64,000 nt of DNA from Lentinus brumalis. Its lineage: Eukaryota; Basidiomycota; Agaricomycetes; Polyporales; Polyporaceae. Made by a program: the position numbers and the translations under genes. Within the stretch, counting starts at the first letter, position 1. Each line of letters opens with the position of its first letter. The DNA lies in the NCBI GenBank assembly GCA_001792895.1, contig MARA01000002.1, positions 2,480,001-2,544,000 on the forward strand. The letters are read 5' to 3'. Under the pieces are notes generated by a model that made no database searches, was not told the origin of the DNA, and saw nothing but the letters and a program-made list of their open reading frames with translations. Positions 58,150-64,000 of this stretch are shown here, piece after piece.

Positions 58150-60243
58150 TTAGTTTGATTTGGTAGATCCAACTTCAATGTCCTCCGTGCTCTGCACATG
58201 ATCCACCGTCAAGCATTTCCCTTCATAAACTACTGTGGGTACTACTCCGACAAGGGGCATGAGCCGTTCCTTCTCAAGACGCTGGCAGTCCTTGAACTCG
58301 ACCCGCACGACCTCCGATACGCCGGCTGCAGTGCGCAGCTGCAAACTCCGCGCGAGTCCCTTAGTAGGGAAGCCGTATTGGATGTTGAGAGATTTGTTGT
58401 GCAGTTGGAATCCATCGGGGTCGTCCCAAATGGTTCCCTCGTCATAGCGGTCAAGCAGCGGTTCAACTGACTCGAGAACAAGAGTTTGTAGATGAGGGAA
58501 CAGTGGGTAAGGACCGTCGCAGGGAAGAGGGCTACCCTCCCTGGGTACGTGCTCGTTAAATGCGGGGGTGCCGTCGCCAATCCGGGCGTCGGGGTTTGTC
58601 TCGTCGACTTCACCGAAGCCGTACCAGCTCGGTGGGAGCACATCCCAACTGAGGTCGGCCTGCCGTTCGACCTCCCCTGAGAGGACGCGCCTCATATGCT
58701 CCTCGACCTGCTTGCGCTTTTCTGCGTCCAAGTGGGCCGGCCGAGACCATCCTGAGAGCACGGCGCCGACTGGGAATGCGACTTCCCCTCGCAAGCACAG
58801 GCAAGTCAGATTCTCCGCGCCGTGGAAGGCTTCAATGAACGGCCTCGACCGTCGCATGCTCTCGTCGGCGATTTTGATTGTGCGTACTGACTTGAGATCA
58901 AGTGCGGCGAGGACTTGCGCTATGAAGGGGCTGTCTAGCCTGGCGTTGATCGCGAGCCGAGGAAGCGCTGAGTCGATACAGTTCCACGGGGCAGAGCTCT
59001 TGACTTGTGCATCTGCTTGCTGGACTGCCCATAATTGGAGACATGGTGCAGACACAGAATAATCAGTGAACTCGGCGTATGAGATCGCATACACGGTTGT
59101 GTCACTGAGCAAGCGAGCAATCGACATCAGGACAGCATGCTGACTGGGCTTTAGTATGAGTATTTTGGGACAGTCATGTCTAGCACGAAGAGAGTCGGAG
59201 AACAGGATGGATGTCGAGGAGGGGAGATCGAGTGAGGATAGAAGGCTCGCCCCGTGCTCTGCGTCGAGCGGTATCTGCATCTTCCGTAAGCGGGACAGCG
59301 TGACAGAGTGATAGTCTTCACCGGACCTCGCTGGAGGGATCTGGTCCAGGATGAGGCTCTCGAGGCGCGGCGTATTCTTTAGCGCAGCGAGTAGATGTCC
59401 GAGGTGGGCATGTGGACTGCAGAGATGGTGAGAGATCTTGAGACTGCGGAGACTCCCGCAATAGAGCGAGTTTTCCCAAAGAATCTTCGCGCCCCATATC
59501 TCCAGAGAAGAAAGGTTAGGAGGTATCTGGGAGGTGAGTCTATCCGGGATCTCCACGATTGCTTTTACACCGTTGAAGATGCTTGCCCCGCCCACTCCTC
59601 CAAAGTGTAGGGACTCCAGCTTGGTCGCATGGTCCAGGTGTTGCAGAGCTTCCCAGATCTCGGCATGGTCTTCCCGCTCTATGAAAATCGAGAGCTTGCA
59701 GATATTGGGGAGCATATCCGGGAGCATCTTGACTGCATCGCCATAGTTGTTGGAGCCGGTTGAGTAGGCCCTGCAGTTGGAGCAGTGGTACCGGTCGGCG
59801 ATGGAGTGGAGGACAACATTGAGAGGGAGGCCGCACGACCGTTTCAAAAGCAGCTTTATAAACTGCGGACTGACGCGCTCATCGAGCACGATGAAGGTCC
59901 AGAGTTGCGCGTAGTTGAGGGCAACCTCGCGCCAGTGACGGCAGACATGGGCTACCGTGGCCCAGGAGTACAAGTCTTTGTGGGTAGCGTCGCCGATGTG
60001 TTCGCCTCGTACGCCGTAGTAGTACGCCAGCCTCCGCTTGTAGAATGTGGTTGCGTGCTCGAGGAAGATGAGGGCGAGAATGTGAGCTGGCAATCTACCG
60101 ATGCGGGAGTGCGCATTGAAGAGTTGCTTTAGCCGGAGGATCTCTTGCGCATGAGACGCTACCGCGCCGACGCTGTGTTGACTGGTGTCAGAAGGGTGCG
60201 TCGTGGTCGCTCGTATAAGTACACACCTCTGTATCGCGGTCAT
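58150..60243 (-). CDS. F-box-like protein (copy 4)
   Basis: Exons 60227-60243 (17 nt) and 58150-60172; 679 aa. The 54-nt first intron is in frame, so a longer reading from 60312 is possible. The short MTAIQ start parallels MTATWPNP of copy 5. F-box-like segment GRLPAHILALIFLEHATTFY, then TVAHVCRHWREVALNYAQLWTFIVLDERV, Cys pair (YHCSNC), and leucine-rich C-terminal half ending in VEFKDCQ. Predicted SCF adaptor. Divergent from copy 5, 237 bp apart. Confidence 0.85.
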   Translation of the reverse strand: MTAIQRCVLIRATTTHPSDTSQHSVGAVASHAQEILRLKQLFNAHSRIGRLPAHILALIFLEHATTFYKRRLAYYYGVRGEHIGDATHKDLYSWATVAHVCRHWREVALNYAQLWTFIVLDERVSPQFIKLLLKRSCGLPLNVVLHSIADRYHCSNCRAYSTGSNNYGDAVKMLPDMLPNICKLSIFIEREDHAEIWEALQHLDHATKLESLHFGGVGGASIFNGVKAIVEIPDRLTSQIPPNLSSLEIWGAKILWENSLYCGSLRSLKISHHLCSPHAHLGHLLAALKNTPRLESLILDQIPPARSGEDYHSVTLSRLRKMQIPLDAEHGASLLSSLDLPSSTSILFSDSLRARHDCPKILILKPSQHAVLMSIARLLSDTTVYAISYAEFTDYSVSAPCLQLWAVQQADAQVKSSAPWNCIDSALPRLAINARLDSPFIAQVLAALDLKSVRTIKIADESMRRSRPFIEAFHGAENLTCLCLRGEVAFPVGAVLSGWSRPAHLDAEKRKQVEEHMRRVLSGEVERQADLSWDVLPPSWYGFGEVDETNPDARIGDGTPAFNEHVPREGSPLPCDGPYPLFPHLQTLVLESVEPLLDRYDEGTIWDDPDGFQLHNKSLNIQYGFPTKGLARSLQLRTAAGVSEVVRVEFKDCQRLEKERLMPLVGVVPTVVYEGKCLTVDHVQSTEDIEVGSTKSN

Positions 60244-60480
60244 TGTCAGTGGTCTGGCACCCGTGAAGTTGCATATCCGAGCATCACGGAGATGAATTTC
60301 TGCGAAGTGCAATGGGCGCCACGACCTAGGCTACGACCCTCATCTTCTCTCCTTCAGCTTCGCCGGTGGTAGGACACTCACTGTCGTCTTTGCTCTCTTC
60401 CTGCTCACCTGAATTGCGCATAATCTGTCGACCAGTTACGCGCGGATGTTGACACCGAGACTACTTACGTGGAACAAGCC

Positions 60481-62506
60481 ATGACTGCTACCTGGCCTAA
60501 TCCGAGGTGCGTTTGTACGGAGCTCGTACCTTATTTGTGAAGCTCAGAGTATGCGCAGCACTGAGGATGCACACAAAGCTATTGCACATCACGAAGAAGA
60601 GAAGCGTCGTCTGACGCAAGTCTACAATGCCCACTCCCGCGCGGCGACTCTTCCTGCCTCTGTTCTCGCACTCATATTCCTCGAGCAGGCAACCTATTTC
60701 TATGAACGTCGCCTGGCGTTCTGGTCTGGAGCCGTAGGCGAGAACATCAGCGAGGCTGCGCACAAGCCTATCTACTCTTGGGTCGAAGTATCCTACGTCT
60801 GTCGGAGCTGGCGTGAAGCCGCTCTGCATTCTGCGGAGCTGTGGACAACTATCGTACTCGATGAACGCGTCCAAGCCAAGTTCATCAAGCTCCTTTTGGA
60901 CCGTTCACGAGGCCTTCCTCTCACCGTTGTCATGCACGCTGCCGAGGAGGACTATCACTGCCTGAGGTGCAGCGCGGAAGGCGATCGCGGAAACACGAAT
61001 TACGATGATGCGGTCATCATCCTCAAGGAGATCCTACCGCGTACACGTAGGCTCTCGGTATTCTTCAACAAACGGCGACATGAAGAGTTATGGAAAGTTC
61101 TGGAGGGGCTTGCCGACGCATCGAAGCTCGAATACCTCCGGTTGGAAGCTACAGGGTTTCTCTGCTACGAGCCGCCGAGCAGATACTCCTCTGGGCGCGC
61201 ACTCGTGGTAGTCCCGTCCTCCATATCCTCGCTGGTCCCGCCGAAACTATCGTCGTTGGTGATTTGCGGCGCCGGGTTTGAGTGGTCGAATGCGCTGCTC
61301 TGCTTAACCTTGCGGCGCCTCAAGTTATCTGTGTACAAGTTCGACCAGGAGACGAATCTTGAGCATCTCCTCGCTGCTTTGCGCAACATGCCTCAACTCG
61401 AGAGCTTGGATGTCGACGACATTCCGCCTGCGAGCGCGGCTACTCCCCATGGGCGTGCGTCCCTCCGTAACCTACAAGACTTGCGCATCCCGCTCGAAAT
61501 CGAGAACAGCGCGCCGTTCCTGCTATCGCTCGACATCCCATCCACAACCTACGTCCTGCTATTCACACAGCCTAGTCGAACATTCCTACGAGACGGGAAG
61601 AAAGTGATCCCGGAGGACGTGCAGAATGTCGTTGTGGCCGCAGTCAAGACATTTCTAGCCAAGGAAATAATCTATGCCGTCTCGCACGACGAACACGAGG
61701 GCCGCATAGGCTATGACTCTCCACCCCGGACTAGCATATGGTCAATTGGTCAGCCCGATGCACCAGTTGGCGATGTACTCTCCTGGGAGGCCGTCGAGGT
61801 ACATTCTCCGCGTATCGCGCTCGGCGTGACTCTGCACAGCCCTCTCATGGTCAAGTTGCTGGATGCGCTCGGCCCCCAGTCCCTCCGCGCTGCAAAGATA
61901 CACGAAACGTCCTGGGATCCACGGGAATTCCTCGAGTGCTTGCGCGGTGCGGAAAATCTGACGTGCTTGCAATTGCAGGGCGAGGTTGCCATCGGTATTG
62001 GGGGCGCCCTGTGTGGTTGGACTCGACCGGCCTACCTCGACGTTGACCTTCCTCCGAAACACTTCCCGCGCCCAGGTTGGTACGGGTTCGGCGAAGTTGG
62101 TGACGACTGCTGGGTCGTGGCTGCCGAGGACCAGAGCGCAGGTCCACCCGAGCCTCCGTCCCCTCTGCTGTTCCCTCGTCTACAAATTCTCGGCATCTCC
62201 GAGGTCGACTTTCCCGTCATAAATCCCGATGCGGGCGAGAAAGTATACATGTACAAGCCGGACATCTGGGATGCGTACAAGATCCCCTATGGACTCGATG
62301 TGAAGGGTCTTGTCAAAGGCCTGCGTTTACGCTCAGGAGCCGGAGCGGGCCAGGTCCTCCGTGTAGAGTTCGCCAGCTGCCAGTGCGTTGACAGGGAGCA
62401 GCTTGTTTCTCTGGCGGAGGTTGTGCCTGAAGTGATATGGGATGGGCGACGTATCACGCTGCAGGAGGCGCATAGCATGCCTGAAAATTCTGCTGCAAAC
62501 ATCTAG
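60481..62506 (+). CDS. F-box-like protein (copy 5)
   Basis: Exons 60481-60506 (26 nt) and 60550-62506; 660 aa. The intron is 43 nt and phase 2. F-box-like segment ATLPASVLALIFLEQATYFY, then EVSYVCRSWREAALHSAELWTTIVLDERV, Cys pair (YHCLRC), LRR-like C-terminal half, and the terminal VEFASCQCVDREQL block shared with copies 2 and 4. Predicted SCF adaptor of unknown substrate. Closest to copy 4, its divergent neighbour, which suggests an inverted duplication. Confidence 0.85.
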
Positions 62507-62705
62507 CTTCGAATGTACTTTCGCATCCACCAGAGATTTTGCAACCAACATGGCTTTCAGATAACTCGAGGAACGGTAAGTAATACATTTCAAAGTTCGT
62601 TCTTTTCCTCCATGATACACCGTTTGTTTGATAAACTTCTCCGAGTCATGCCACCCCAATATGTCCGAAGGTGATCGAGACGCATCGGACCTCCTCTCCT
62701 ATGCT

Positions 62706-64000
<1,295 letters not shown>

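Overview
The window is nuclear DNA of a filamentous basidiomycete, probably an agaricomycete, possibly a polypore. The genes carry many short GT-AG introns, mostly 43-75 nt, with CTNAC/CTGAC-like branch points. The gene set includes an SSK1-type response regulator, an ARS2/SERRATE homologue and arrays of F-box-like and MYND genes. Coordinates below come from splicing by eye: phases were checked so each model stays open, but no alignment could be run.

Left part (1-34 kb). A truncated HERP-like ER protein converges on two minus-strand F-box-like genes, the first frameshifted. After a 1.6 kb gap come dUTPase (DUT1), three genes of unknown function (9.15-13.8 kb), ESF2 (18S rRNA maturation), ARS2/SERRATE (10 exons), an SSK1 response regulator of the HOG pathway, and a 12-exon JmjC demethylase-like gene. 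Next are 3 kb with little recognisable and a 10-exon HerA-like P-loop ATPase.

Middle (34-46 kb). An intact F-box gene and an intact MYND gene are followed by a second MYND gene that is wrecked. A 1,567-bp element with perfect 11-bp inverted ends sits inside its first exon, its first intron is swollen from about 54 nt to 1.19 kb, exon 2 opens with a stop, and a tyrosine-recombinase retroelement of Ngaro/PAT type lies 48 nt upstream of its start codon. The retroelement keeps its split direct repeats (A1...B1-A2-B2) but has lost part of its reverse transcriptase.

Right part (46-64 kb). Two tandem secreted M43 metalloproteases differ by three introns. A divergent pair for mitochondrial translation follows (GatC-like and mS34-like), then an ACBD5-like acyl-CoA-binding membrane protein with a 14-nt exon, an unknown protein rich in SUMO-type psi-K-x-E motifs, a third MYND gene, two more F-box-like genes, and the 3' part of S-(hydroxymethyl)glutathione dehydrogenase, which runs off the right edge.

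The most interesting parts are the reconstructable insertion in the MYND pseudogene, the Ngaro architecture, the interspersed F-box/MYND expansion with shared intron phase, the HerA-like ATPase, and a repeated short linear motif in the unknown gene at 53-55 kb.
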